A stretch of 64,000 nucleotides of DNA from Cylindrodendrum hubeiense (lineage: Eukaryota; Ascomycota; Sordariomycetes; Hypocreales; Nectriaceae), in NCBI GenBank assembly GCA_014621425.1, contig JAANBB010000028.1, positions 62,001-126,000 on the forward strand, read 5' to 3'. A model generated the notes under the pieces. That model worked only from the letters and a program-made list of their open reading frames with translations. It was not told where the DNA came from and searched no databases. The number at the start of each line of letters is the position of its first letter. Positions within the stretch are counted from its first letter, which is position 1. Made by a program: the position numbers and the translations under genes. This document shows positions 43,550 through 55,543 of the stretch, piece by piece.

Positions 43550-45114
43550 TTACATTTCCTCGAGTTCCTTCTCAACCGCCCCCCAAAGGTCGCTCCTCAA
43601 GTTTCCTTGGATCCAATATCCACCGCTTCGGTCTTTTCCCAGAATTGGCCAGCTTCCTCTTGGAGAAAGGCCATTGGATTCTCCGGTCAAGTTGACAAAA
43701 CTTGGTTTTGCCCTCACAGTCGCACCCTCTTCTTGCTTCTCCATTTCTACCACCGCCGCCCCGAAATCAAGCTCGAAGAAACCCGCCTTTGTCCAGTTGG
43801 AGAAAACCACTAATCTCGTACCGCCATTTGCAAATAAGGCCGGACGACCGGTCTGATCCATTGCCTTGCGCGTGAGGCCAGCTAGGGCATCGATTTGCGA
43901 AGGGGTGCCCTGCTCAACGATAGACTTGCGGACGAGGGAGGCGGTATAGCTGAGGGGTTTGGTGAGGATGTCGCACGCGGGCGCAAAGGCGGAGACAACG
44001 AAGACGGCGTTGGAGAGGACGACACCGGCAGCCGCCGATAAGGTGGAGGAGAGGGCTGGGCGTAGGTTGAAAGCGTTGACTATTGCAATTTCGCTTGTGG
44101 AGGTTGCGCTGAGGTTTCTGACGGCGAGACGGGTAAGAAAGGCGCATAGAACGTCGCCGCTGGAGATAAACGGGGGAGTGCTAGTGGTGGATTGAACACT
44201 AGAGTCCCTGCTGGTGGGGAGATCGACGTCGAGGTCTTTCATTGCAGCCTTTTTCATGGCCCGGATGTGGCGCGCTGGAATGTAGATGGTACGCTGCGAG
44301 TCGCGGAAACAAACCAGGTCAAATATGTAGCGGAGTGAGAAGAGGACCATGTTAAAGCCAGTGAGTTGTTTGTTGGCCAGCACATGGGGCTCCTTCGGTT
44401 TGAGCCCTAGCGAAGCCAGAGGGTCGTTGGCAAAGTTGCAGATAGGGGGCACTTCATCTTCCCGACCGTTAAGAACTGAGACCCAGGCATTGAGTACAGT
44501 AGACATTGCCACGGCGTCCATGAAGGTGTGGAGCCAGGATAAAGACACCAGCGTCGCGTCTTCAAATGAGACAATGTGGAGGGATAACTGTGGTTCATCT
44601 GAGTTGAGAAAATCTTCCAGTTTCCTTGGCCCGTCGCTCCGACGCGCGAGGTTGACAAGATCTCCGAGATCGCTGTGGACCGACGTCTGGCTGGTTGGCC
44701 TGGGAATCCGGGAGGCTAAAGGGTGATTTTGAATGTTCATGAACTGTTCGTCGTTCGAATATGTGAACCCTGGTCTTTTCGCATCGAATGATGCGGGAAC
44801 ATGGTATTCGAGCTTATTTTGGTCCTAGAAAGTTGGCGGACTCGTCAGCTTGTATCCCAAGTTTACAATCCAGCTTGGGCAATTACTGTTTTCCGTAAGC
44901 GAGCTCCAAGTTTTCTCCAGTCGCCGATTTCCATCAGCCTCTCCAGTGCGTCGCGAAGCTCCTCGGGGTCGAGGACCTCGTCAAAGCGAAGTGTTATGTA
45001 CAGAAGAACAGATCGATTAATCGTGTTGTCGTCAAAGTAATGCATGGGAATGACGGTGTCTGTGAGGACCTTAGGCGGCCGCACGGGCTTTGCACCTGGG
45101 TAGAAGCTCGCCAT
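43550..45114 (-). CDS. BAHD/trichothecene-acetyltransferase-like acyltransferase
   Basis: Two exons join at ARLRKT-DQNKLEYHV across an intron ending near 44826. The product is about 500 residues with the two-lobed acyltransferase layout. The catalytic HxxxD motif is present as WLHTFMDAVAMS. A DFG-type structural motif occurs as ELDFGAAVVEME, and GRPALFANGGTRLVVFSNW fits the C-terminal lobe. Such enzymes transfer acyl groups from CoA to alcohols or amines of secondary metabolites and are cytosolic. It lies 2.5 kb from the NRPS-PKS gene on the same strand and is a plausible tailoring enzyme of that pathway. A 32-bp minisatellite begins 28 bases upstream of the ATG. Other in-frame starts exist inside the minisatellite frame but are less likely. 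Confidence 0.85.
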
Positions 45115-47659
45115 CCTGGAGGTGTCCGGTGTTGCATGCGTGACGGGTATCTGAAGCCAAGTGCTGGATGTGTGATGGGTATCTGATGCCAAGTGTTGAA
45201 GGTGCGACGGGTATCTGAAGCCAAGTGTTGGATGTGTGATGACGATCTGGAGCCAAGATCGTCACAAAAGTAGAACGGATCGACGTTTATGACCATCTAG
45301 GGGTGACCGTGCTTCTAATAAGCTAATTTAGTGGCGGTGTTTATTTCCCCCAGCAAATTGTGGAGATTACGCGTTCCATTAATTTCCCGCCTTCATCCAG
45401 TAGTGCAAACGGTTATTTCAATAGTTCTATCTAGTGCTGAATAAAATCCACTAGTGGTCCCCAATAGCTTGATTTATATAAACTATCTTTTCTCTGCATC
45501 GCTTAAGCTGAACTGGGCTGCGAGGCGCTATCAATAGCCTATCACGACATATACCACTTTATCATTGGTAGCTGTGTAAGGGCGTGGGCCTCAGGGGCTG
45601 AATAGCGCCTCGGCTTTTCTCAGGTGGCGTAGTTCCGAGTTGAATCAAAAGGAAAAGTAATGGCTTAGTTGCAGACTGAGTCATCTAGCTGCACCATAGG
45701 AGTTAGGCTCACAGCCCGGTCCACATACAAGGTTTTCAGCCGTGACAATAAGAACGCCTACAAGTTTGAGGCACCGGCAGTTATCCCTAACCCCGATGTG
45801 GGTTTCTGCCCACACTCATTGTGCGATCATAAGGCTGAAGAAGACTCAGATCAATCTGTCAAGTTAGTCTGCATGGCTTCGACTTTCCCCGAATCCGCTT
45901 CATTGTCCTTTAAAAGCGATCTTTGCGCAGTTCTCTTCAGGCACATCGATTAGCGTCGATGGCTTTTGTCTCAGCGCGAGGGCGCCGAGAAGACGGAGCA
46001 AAACCTTTTGCATTCGCGAGTAATTCCAATTGCCACTCTCCCGGTTGCTTCTGAGGCCGCCGTGGCTGGTGGTGCAGCCATGACGTCAGCGAGGATGTCA
46101 CTGTCGAGTCAGATCAGAGTCTAGACCCAGCCTAATGGCCTAGCAAGGTGCCCTTCCTAGGGGACCCTGGATTTCAAGGTACACTGAGGACCAGGATCTT
46201 GAATGGAGAAGTGATGTGAGTGATGAAAGTGCTCAATACTAGATAGTAAGTGGCATCGTAGCCTTTGGTGATCGCCGTCGTAGGCAAAGTTTCTTCTGAT
46301 GGGTATCAGACTCTCCCATCCGTTTATGGGCTAGCGCTGGGCTGAACCATCTGGCTGGTATCCTTCTGAATAAGGTGGACAGTACGGATAGAGCTTGACT
46401 AGGGAATGGCGCACCTCGTGGTCTTCTTAGGCTCGCGCAGCGGTTATTGAACAGACTATTTTGGGGCACTAAACAGGGGCAACCAGATGGGCGTCATTGC
46501 AAATGAGGCGATCTGATGAGAATGACACACTAAAATAAGCATCAAATCATAGTTGTTAAGAAAGCCCCTTTCAAGCCCGCTACTGGCGTCAACGGTGTCG
46601 TGTACCTTGATCCAAGATCAAATCTGGTGGGAGAATTGCGCTTCTGAATGGTTCAGTTGTCTGGACATGCACGCTCTTGATTAAGATGGCCGAGACGGGT
46701 CGCGCACCAACAAGAATGCCCAATCATTTACTGACCTGGAGCTGGCGGGAATTAACAACTCCATTGTCAACCTGGGGACTTTTGCGCTCGCTGAAACATC
46801 AAATTGTTCTCGCACGCATCTCAAGGCTGGCCACCGGGCCACGTTTCGGGGGTGCGGGCAATCCAACCAAGTTCTGATCTGCTTTTTGCCTTGGACGGGG
46901 ACGTTCGAAAAGGAGTTTCCAGTACATCACGCTGGCGGTGTTTTCGCTTCCGGTGGCTCAATCGTTACAACACGCTGTGACTTCGTGTCATGAGGTTGAG
47001 ACAAGACGAGATACCCGGTCGGGCTGATCGCGCAAAATGCCACTACTTCTTGATAGCGGATCGTCCATATGACGAGTTATGTCGTGCGAAAACTTCGACA
47101 AGTCAATCGTGTAAAAGGCTGGACGGGCCAGTCGCGCAAAATGCAATCGGTTGACCCGCGGTGGCACGACTTAAAAGAATGTCGACGTCACCGATTTTCC
47201 CACTCTGCTTGTCATTCCCTCTAACTGATTAAACATCAATGCATCTATTTTAAAACCCAACCCGATTTTCAAGCACTTTAGCGGCCGAAAATATATGCAA
47301 ACAGTTTCTTGAACATGTCGGTAGCTTCCATCATTCGTATTTCTAGGCTGTCTGGCTAATATCTTCATATAATTTGAAGTAAATGGATCTTCGAGTCAGC
47401 GATTTAGAGCATTGGAAGCATACCGAGTTGAGTCTACGGGTATCATTGGTAATTAATCACATGAAGAGGACAGAACTGTTGGGGAAAGCCGTGACGGGAA
47501 AGGAAACAAGCTCACACATCAACCATGTTATTTTAATACGTCGGTCATGGCCGAGATAGTAGGCGGCAGTAGACTGAATCGAAAGGATAGGATTGAATCC
47601 CTACCACCTCCCATGACAAGTAATTAATTGCCATTGAGAGTAAAAATACATTCTATAAT
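45115..47659. other. Intergenic between the acyltransferase and the megasynthase
   Basis: Apart from the minisatellite, this 2.5-kb region shows no supported gene; short ORFs lack family features. The block CGCGCAAAATGC occurs twice (near 47029 and 47131), each preceded by a GG(T/A)CGGGC-type sequence about 12 bases earlier. This is a small degenerate direct repeat. Confidence 0.55.
45142..45257. repeat. 32-bp minisatellite just upstream of the acyltransferase gene
   Basis: Three full units (45142-45173, 45174-45205, 45206-45237) and a partial one (45238-45257) share GAxGGGTATCTGAxGCCAAGTG and differ by a few transitions. The array lies in the 5' leader or proximal promoter of the acyltransferase, starting 28 bases from its ATG. 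Confidence 0.88.
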
Positions 47660-50600
47660 CTACCTCTGCATAATTCCTTCGATTACATCATTGATAATCT
47701 TTCCGGTTTTCACGGCTTGAGATACTCCCCATAGCTCAAAGTGCCCACATTCCAGCCTGTGTACCTCGGCAGTAGGAATCACTTCTTGCCATTGCGGCTT
47801 GAACGTCAGGTTACTGCCGCTTTGACTGCCTACGGCACTGATGTAAACAACGTTGCTGAGGCGAGATACCACCTCTTTCTCAACATCAGACAAAGAAGCG
47901 ATCTCGGGGCTATCAAGTGCAATCAAGCCAATATTCTCGGCCGAAACACAGGCGGAATCGGCAAAGAGAGCAGCGAGGCGCAAAGCTGAGAGACCACCAA
48001 GCGACATTCCAACGATCACCAGGTTTCCAGATCCGATTTGAAGTCGCAAAGTATCAAGATATGCCTTGATATGGGTATTTGTGGCGTCTTTACCCTGATG
48101 CTCAAGTGCTAGAATCGTGACGTCCTTGCGGAGGTTTTCCAGCAATGGAATGGCTGACACACAGCTACCTCCCGAACCAGGAATCAACACTACCGTCACA
48201 TCACTACCCTGCTGAACTATGGTGGACGAGATATCGGTGGACGCTGAAACGGAAAGCTGCTCGTCATAAAGTTCGGCAAGGGCAGAAGGTGTGCAGGCCG
48301 AAAGTAAAAGTCCCTTGACCCTGAAAAACTGGTCAGTGAAGTTCCATAAACAATTGCAAGAGAGGCGTACCCAACAATAGGGCCTGAAAGTCGCCTCGAA
48401 GCTATTCCCATGAATTCGATAAACAACTTGCTGCCCAAACCATGTATTTTCAGATCGGTGTCCGGCATTGCCTCAATTCCGAGGACTTCGGAAGCGCATT
48501 TCGCAAACACGAGGGTAGCCAGTGACGATACTCTCTGCTCATTGTTCGCAATCGACTTCAGTCTAGGCGCCTTCAGACTCTTTCGGTTGAATGTGGACTC
48601 CGAGACTAGAATTGTTGTTTTCTTGAGCAAATGATGGACTGGAAACCCTAAGACGACATGCGAGTTAACGCCACCCCACCCTGAAGCCGATACAGCGAGG
48701 ATATCTTCAGGCTCAAGCTGAGTCTGTTTCGTTGCGAGTGTGATAGGTAGGTCGGGATTAATCATCTGGTTTGGCTGTTCAAGACCCTTGGTCGCTGGTA
48801 TAACACCCGCCTGCATAGACTTGCAGAGCTTGATGAGCGATACAAGTCCAGATGAGTGCTAGTTTTGTGTCAGAGTAACACGTTCTGTTCTCCTTTCTAG
48901 TTATACTTACCTGCGTGTTTCCGATATTTCCCTTCGTTGAACCAACGGTGAAATGGTGGCCATTGCCTCCCAGTTCTTTGACAGCAAGACTTAAACCTTC
49001 TAGTTCGAGCGCATCTCCGATAGGAGTTCCACTTCCGTGGATTCTGACACCAATTCGTTAGAAATTGTAATGTGTCATGATATAATCTCTACTCACTCGG
49101 CATATTTGAGCCTTTCGGGAGTTAGCTGAGCCACGTTCCAGGCTGATTTGATGACATCAGCCTGTCCTCGGGGCGACGGGACCTGATACCCGGCCTTATC
49201 TAGCGCTCCGTCCGATCCAACGCCGGTTCCGAGGATTTTGGCATACGTAGTGGTGCCATCGGTAATTGCTGCCGAATATTGCTTGAGAACAACCGCAGTC
49301 ACGGCATCAGCAGGCACGGTTCCATCAGCACGGGAATCGAAGGGATTACATTCTCCTCGAGGGGAAAATATCTGTCCCTGTTGTGTAATATAACCGCCCC
49401 TGTTTGACTGTTAGTTATCAGGCAATAGTAAGTTGGACTAGAAGAGAAAATATACTCATATAGTTGGACAGAAACACCGCCGACAATAGCCATGTCGCAC
49501 CGACCGAGCCGAATGGCATCAAAGGCCTGCGACAAAGCGACAGTGCTACTGGCGCAGTTGGTCTGGATCGTGATATTTGGACCTCTAATGTTGAGGTGGT
49601 ATGCAGTACGAGCAGAGATAGACGGCGCTACGAAACCTCGGTTTTCCCGAAGGAATGTGTCTGTAGCCACTGATTCGGTATGCAAATGGTAAGCATGATT
49701 GGCAGACCCAACGAATATGCCAATACGCCCACCAGGCAAGGTCTTCATGTCAGTTCCTGCATCGACGAGGGCTTCGTACGCCACCTCCATGAACAGTCGT
49801 TGCTGAGGATCCATTTCCGTAGCCTCTTCCTCGGTGAGGTTCCAAAATTCATGATCAAAGTCCTCTATATTGTCAAGAACGCCGGCCTGATGAACCCAAA
49901 CATTTCCTGGAAGCAGATTGTGTTCACTTCCAGTGTTGGAAGGCCGAATTCCAGACTTGCCATCCATCAAAATCTGGTAGAACTCGTTGACGTTTTTGGC
50001 CCCTGGGAAGCGCCCGGAAATTCCAACAACGGCAACCTCATGCGAGTGAGATGTGTCAGATACAGAGGTTGTCGTACTCTGAGTAGAGAGGCGAGAATCG
50101 TCAAACATGGAGTCCATAGATGCCCTAGATGCAGGAGTTTTCACTGCACGTCGGACAATTTGAGATGGCTTCTTTCCCTCGCCAAACAGTAAAGCTTGAC
50201 TCTTGATTGTGGATTTGTGGAACAAGTCAACAAGCCGTACTGCCTTCAATGGGAATGAAGCTTTAAGCTTATCGTGTAATTTGGGAACGAGGAGACTGTG
50301 GCCACCAATGTCGAAGAAATTGACGTCAACTGGAGGACGAGAGGACATTCTCAGCACGTCCTGCCAAATTTTGGTCACAACGTGCTCATCCTCAACAGGA
50401 TCCAGAGTGCCATTAACATCAATATCGATATCACTCTCGCTCTCCAGGAACTCGCTTCCTTCCGAGGCATGAGACTGAATGAGCTTCTCGCGCATGGATC
50501 GAACAGTCTTGTGGTCAATCTTTCCGTTGACATTTTTGGGTAGACTGTCCATGACGTAGATTCTCGACGGGATCTTGTGGCTAGGCAGCATACCTTTTAG

Positions 50601-53600
50601 AGTATCCAGCAAAGCCCTCGAAGAGACTGCGCTGGGGGCCACGAAGGCAAGTAACTCAAGGCCATTCTCGGAAATCTGAACCGAGGTCTCTTGAACGCCG
50701 ACAATAGCGTCTAGAATGGCGCTCTCAACCTCTTCTGGCGCAATGCGAAATCCGCGAACTTTGAGCTCTCTGTCGATTCTACCCATCACAAGGAGAGAGC
50801 CATCGTCCAGTAACATTCCGCGATCGCCGGTTCGATACATGAGTACGCCTGTGCCGTGAACGCCAAAACTCTTTGCTGTGATCTCTGGCTTTTCACAATA
50901 CCCTCTGGCAATCTGAGGCCCGGACACACAAATCTCGCCCTCAAAGCCTGACCCGAGAACTCGTCCAAAACCCTCTGCGCAGATATGTATATCCACTTGA
51001 GGGTTGGGTCGTCCAGCCGAGATCACCTCAGGAAGATCTTCTGATTTTCCAATGTTATTGAAGCATACTGCAATCGATGCCTCCGTCGGCCCGTAAGCAT
51101 TGATTAAGTTGACCCGGAGGTGCCATTTGGCGAAGACCTCATGTGAGGGTGCTTCACCCCCGATGGAAATTTGTCGAAGGCTGGGTAGCTCAGCATTTAG
51201 AGGCAGGGTCTCTAGTGCTGTTGGCGTAATTTGCATGAACGTGATGCTATTCTGCTCGATGACTTCGGCAAGATATTCACCAACAAGCTGTTTGGGGTGC
51301 TGAGCAAAGCAGAGGCAAGCACCCGTGCAGAGCGCGCTGCTCCACTCCAAGATGGAGGCATCGAAAGAAAAGGATGCCAGTTGCAGGACACGAGTGCCGT
51401 AGCCGACCTCAAAGGCATTTGTAGAAGCTTTCACGAAAGATGCCAAGCTAGCATGCCCGATCATCACACCCTTTGGTTCTCCTGTCGAACCGGATGTATA
51501 AATGATATACGCGAGATCATCATCGGCTGTAGAGAACTTGACATCGTCTTGTGAGATTGTTGTCTTGACATTGGACTCAGAAGAAATCTTTTCCTCGACC
51601 AATCTTTCGTTAATGACTAGTCTCGGCTTGCAGTTGTCTATCACTGCCGTTTGCTGGCGCTCAGTAAAGTCAGGATCAAGGTAGACAAATGAGGCACCAC
51701 ATTTGAGAATCGCGACGATCCATTCAATGATTTCAAAGCCGCGTTGAATATGAACCAGAACTTTGTCTCCACGACAGACGCCTTTCATTCTCAGGACTAG
51801 TAGAGTATATATCAATAAGTGGTTATTGCACGGAAGCCATACACACTTACAATTTGCTTTCTCCTCACTAGAATTATACAACTCGCCGTATGTCATGGAC
51901 TTCCCTAGCTCACTAGACAGGAGTGCCAAAGCTTCTGGGCGAGCCTCTGCATGTGAATCAATCCAATGGTGAACGTGCTTTAAAGGATTTGACTGCACTT
52001 CGGCTGATGCATTCGGTAGGTTGGGATGCTTGGGGAGCCACTCCAACATTTCTATGAGCTTCGTTCCTTGAACCTTGCTGAGAGCACATAGAGCATCGAA
52101 CCGGGTTTTCATGTTCGCTATAGCCGTGCCCGAAAATACCTGTGGGTTATAGATTACCTGAGCCAAGGTCAGACGGTTTCAATGAAATAGATGAAATGGG
52201 CGTCGAAACTTACTCCAAGTTTGACATCATTCTCGTACTCAAGAAAGCAAAAGAACAGATCCCATGATCCCTCGACAGGGAAAAGCCTGCAACCGGACTT
52301 TGCTAGCTTGGGGGAATATGTAACGGCCACCTTTGGCGGCTCATAGTCAATATTCATGTTCCGACAGGATCTCACGACCTCCACAGCCGGGAACATCTCG
52401 GCCCTTTTAACGGCACTAATATTCTTGCTCACTGCTGACACTAGGGCCTTGAAAGAGCCATCCCCTTTATGGATTGCGCACCAAAGGGGGATCTTGACGG
52501 GTAATGCGTTCGCAAACTGACCGACGCAAGATGCCATGTCTTTATTTCGGCTGCCAAATCCGACTGAAAGGACCTCATCTCTGCCAAATTGTGGTTTGGT
52601 TTTGTCAATGACAAGAAGACCTACCAAGGCTGTGGCTACACGAAACCAAGATGTCTTGAACATCTGACTCCAATTTTCGAGGTCCTGGTGTATTGTCAGT
52701 TGATTGATCATGTAACTGTTTTACGTGAATGTACTTACAGACTTCTCGAATGTACACCAAGAATCGATATGGCGGTAACTATCGTTCAGAGCAGGAGGGT
52801 TTGGAACGCTTTTAGGCCAAGTTGAGCGGTTTTTGTTTCGAGCTTGATCAAGAAGTACACTCTGATTATCTGCGTAAGTTTGAGACCTAGCCCACGCTCT
52901 CTATCTTCATAATCAGTATGTGCCATAACTAGGATTATGGTTAAACTGCCTTACCTCTGTCATATGCATGGTATGGAAGGGCACCACATGAGGGAGTGTT
53001 GTTTCAGGTTTATCCAGTAACTCAACAAACTCGCGAGAAATGTTGGTCATGGACTGGCCATCAACCACAATATGGTGGCATGTGATGTAGACTCTGAAAA
53101 CTTCTGAGTCTTTGAGGATGACCCAACGAGCCGGAAGCTCGTGTTGCAGCGCAAATGGCTTCCGCAGGATGTGGGTCATTGTTCGTTCATCAATGGCGGA
53201 GTTCTCACGGTAGACGATACAAATCTCTGGATCCACATCGTCGGCCGCATATTCCTCCATATTGGGCTTGCCATCAATGATGGTAAACATGGATCTCAGT
53301 GTTGCGTGTCTTGCAGTTAACTTTCTCATGACTATGTCGGTCATTCAGCATTCAAACGACTTTAGCGAGGTTGGCAGCACTAACCTCGTAGTAATTCATC
53401 AATACTTGGCTTGGGTCCCGATTGATCATGGAGGAGATCCCACTCAAGGGTGAGATTGTACTTGGTACTAAACGGGTCCGTCTGAAATTCCACCCACATT
53501 CCCTCCTGGCTTTTTGTCACAGGATAGATGCATCGCGGTATGGCTGCTTGTTTTTGTCTTGTTGATGTTGGGTCATTATCCTGATTGAGCGGCCCTGAAA

Positions 53601-53631
53601 GAAGGCACATCTCCTCCTGATACAGAGACAT
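47660..53631 (-). CDS. Hybrid NRPS-PKS megasynthase, C-A-PCP-KS-ACP-TE (TAS1-like)
   Basis: About ten exons splice into one open frame of roughly 1,800 residues. Condensation: TCHHIVVDGQS (HHxxxDG). Adenylation: YIIYTSGSTGEPKGV, SFSFDASILEW, NAYGPTEASI, YRTGDRG, ELKVRGFRIAPEEVE, NVNGKID. By hand alignment to GrsA the ten-residue code reads D-A-L-Q-S-G-A-I-A-K; I do not predict the substrate. PCP: FFDIGGHSLL. KS: VAVVGISGRFPGA, active-site TNCASSTVALSQ, IHGSGTPIGD, then KGNIGNTQHSSG, where Asn replaces the usual His. ACP-like: HGLGSKLFIEFM. TE: LIPGSGGSCV and nucleophile elbow VGMSLGGLSAL. No AT, KR, DH or MT domain is present. C-A-PCP-KS is the layout of tenuazonic acid synthetase, whose KS cyclises the aminoacyl-ketoacyl product; the extra ACP-TE is distinctive. 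An amino-acid-derived product, possibly a tetramic acid, is inference. Confidence 0.88.
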
Positions 53632-55543
53632 GGTTGTGGATACTCCAATAACGGGGATAATCGAAGAAGAAATGTGATGTGTCTGGTGTAAGATCTCGTG
53701 CTATGGAGCAGCACAGCCTGATTGGAGAAAGAAATGAGAAAGTATGGAAGGACAGGCTAGAAGAATACGGTCATACATATTTATACATGGATATAAGTGT
53801 GAGTTACTGAATGACCAAGTGCGAACTAAGAAATTTCATGGTAATGGGGTCCAAGCCGGGACGGGATATGACACCACCTACTACAGGTACTGGCAGATAT
53901 TTCGCTCATGGACCCGCTGCCTTGATGCCGCTTCATGGCCGGGTTTTACTTTCCCAATTGACAGTAGTAAACGTACTAGAATCTCTTGTTCAAGGAGATT
54001 TACTTGCTTTTGGAATAGTGAAACGCACAATACACATATATACATACATAATTTCCATGTTACCACCTTCTTGAACTTCAAGCTTATTGTAGTTATTGCG
54101 ATATCTTTCTTGTTGATTAGTTGTGCTAATGAAAATGAAGCCAGCTCACGGACCCTTGGTACCTTACAATGAAATTCTCAATGTTAGATTGATAAGATCC
54201 CGAGACTTTCTCGTATAATACATGGTTACATTAAAGGCCGGATCTGCACATACTGCTGACGTTTGTCGGTGATTGTGGGCTGTCCCCTGCATGTCGGCCC
54301 GCTGGCTAACGTACAGATGTCAGTTACACTCGTGTAGATCATATTTTTCCGCTAATTATAATGACGAGAAGTGGAAACGAGACACAGTATATGAACTAGC
54401 ATTCCTGTAACAGCCCATGCCCATGCGCTTAGTATGTTTCCGAAGCACATGAACCAACCCCCACGTAGCTTAATACCCCGTACATCTAATAGGGGCAATT
54501 CCTCCGACCAGAAAACTCTTCACACATGGGATATCATGCAATGGAACTCACTTATATATCTCAACGCGGGTTGCGATGTGTCATGATGACCCGTGATGCC
54601 AGACCATAGAGATACTCAGCTCTGTTGATCGCAAATTGGCCAGGCTTGGCAATATCCTCCCCAGTAGCTTCACAATCCATCATTTCCTCCGACCTCGGCA
54701 TGTTTGGCGCACTCCCATGTCACCGCTCAATCCTTTTTTAACGCTGTGTGGATCCAAGGGTGTTTTCGAGATAAACTGCATAACACGCCCGGGGCAACCA
54801 AACAGAGGCCCACCTGCTATTAAGGTGAGTGAATTACTTAACATCGAAACTTCATGTTACCAGTAGTGTCACCCAATTAAATGTGGGAAGAACTCAACTT
54901 GATATGGGACCAACTTGCATGTTGACATCTCGGATCATTTTCGTTTGGACCTAAACCTCCCTCCCTCAGGTTGCAAAATGACCATCCAATAGGGACTTGC
55001 CACTGGCTCAATTTTCAGAGGATCCTTCTTTTGTTTTTCTTTTCTTTTCAGCAGGTGATATGCAGCCTTGTCGATTTGTATCCCTAGTCTCAATGACTGA
55101 AATGCAACCCCACTGGATGTTTCCACATTTAAAGGGATACTCCATAAACTTTGTTTCAATTGACTAGGGCAGAGTTCGGCAACTGCATTTTTCTTAGCTA
55201 GAGGCTTGTCATTGCACGGTCATTGGGTCAATCGTAATTTAGTTTTAGTCCAAGGTTAGACGGCAGTTGCTGCAATACTACGTTGCAGGTGGAGAGATTC
55301 CAGATACGGAAGGACATTGGTGGCTTAATTGATCCAGTGATCTTCATAAAGCAATGTCGCTCCACTGCAATCCCGAAAGGTAGCCTCGGCATGGCTCCAT
55401 AGTTGACTTTAGCGAGATTAGGAAGCCCTTTATCTGATCTTATCTGATCATCTCCACACTACGTCTCCAACACCATCTGTCCACCATCTCCATAGCTTTC
55501 CCGTGTATGACGGAATGCGGGTTTTGCGGGTGCCGAGAACGTT
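53632..55543. other. Intergenic between the megasynthase and the MFS gene
   Basis: About 1.9 kb includes the megasynthase promoter at its left side. Open frames here (for example 53744-54172 plus) look random. A short AT-rich block (54030-54120) contains ATACACATATATACATACATA. No gene is supported. Confidence 0.55.

Noticed and set aside
46677..46877. Short ORFs between the acyltransferase and megasynthase genes
   Set aside because: Opposing frames of similar length, no recognisable motifs.
53744..54172. 142-codon plus-strand ORF beside the megasynthase promoter
   Set aside because: Composition looks random and it lies in the megasynthase upstream region; no family features.
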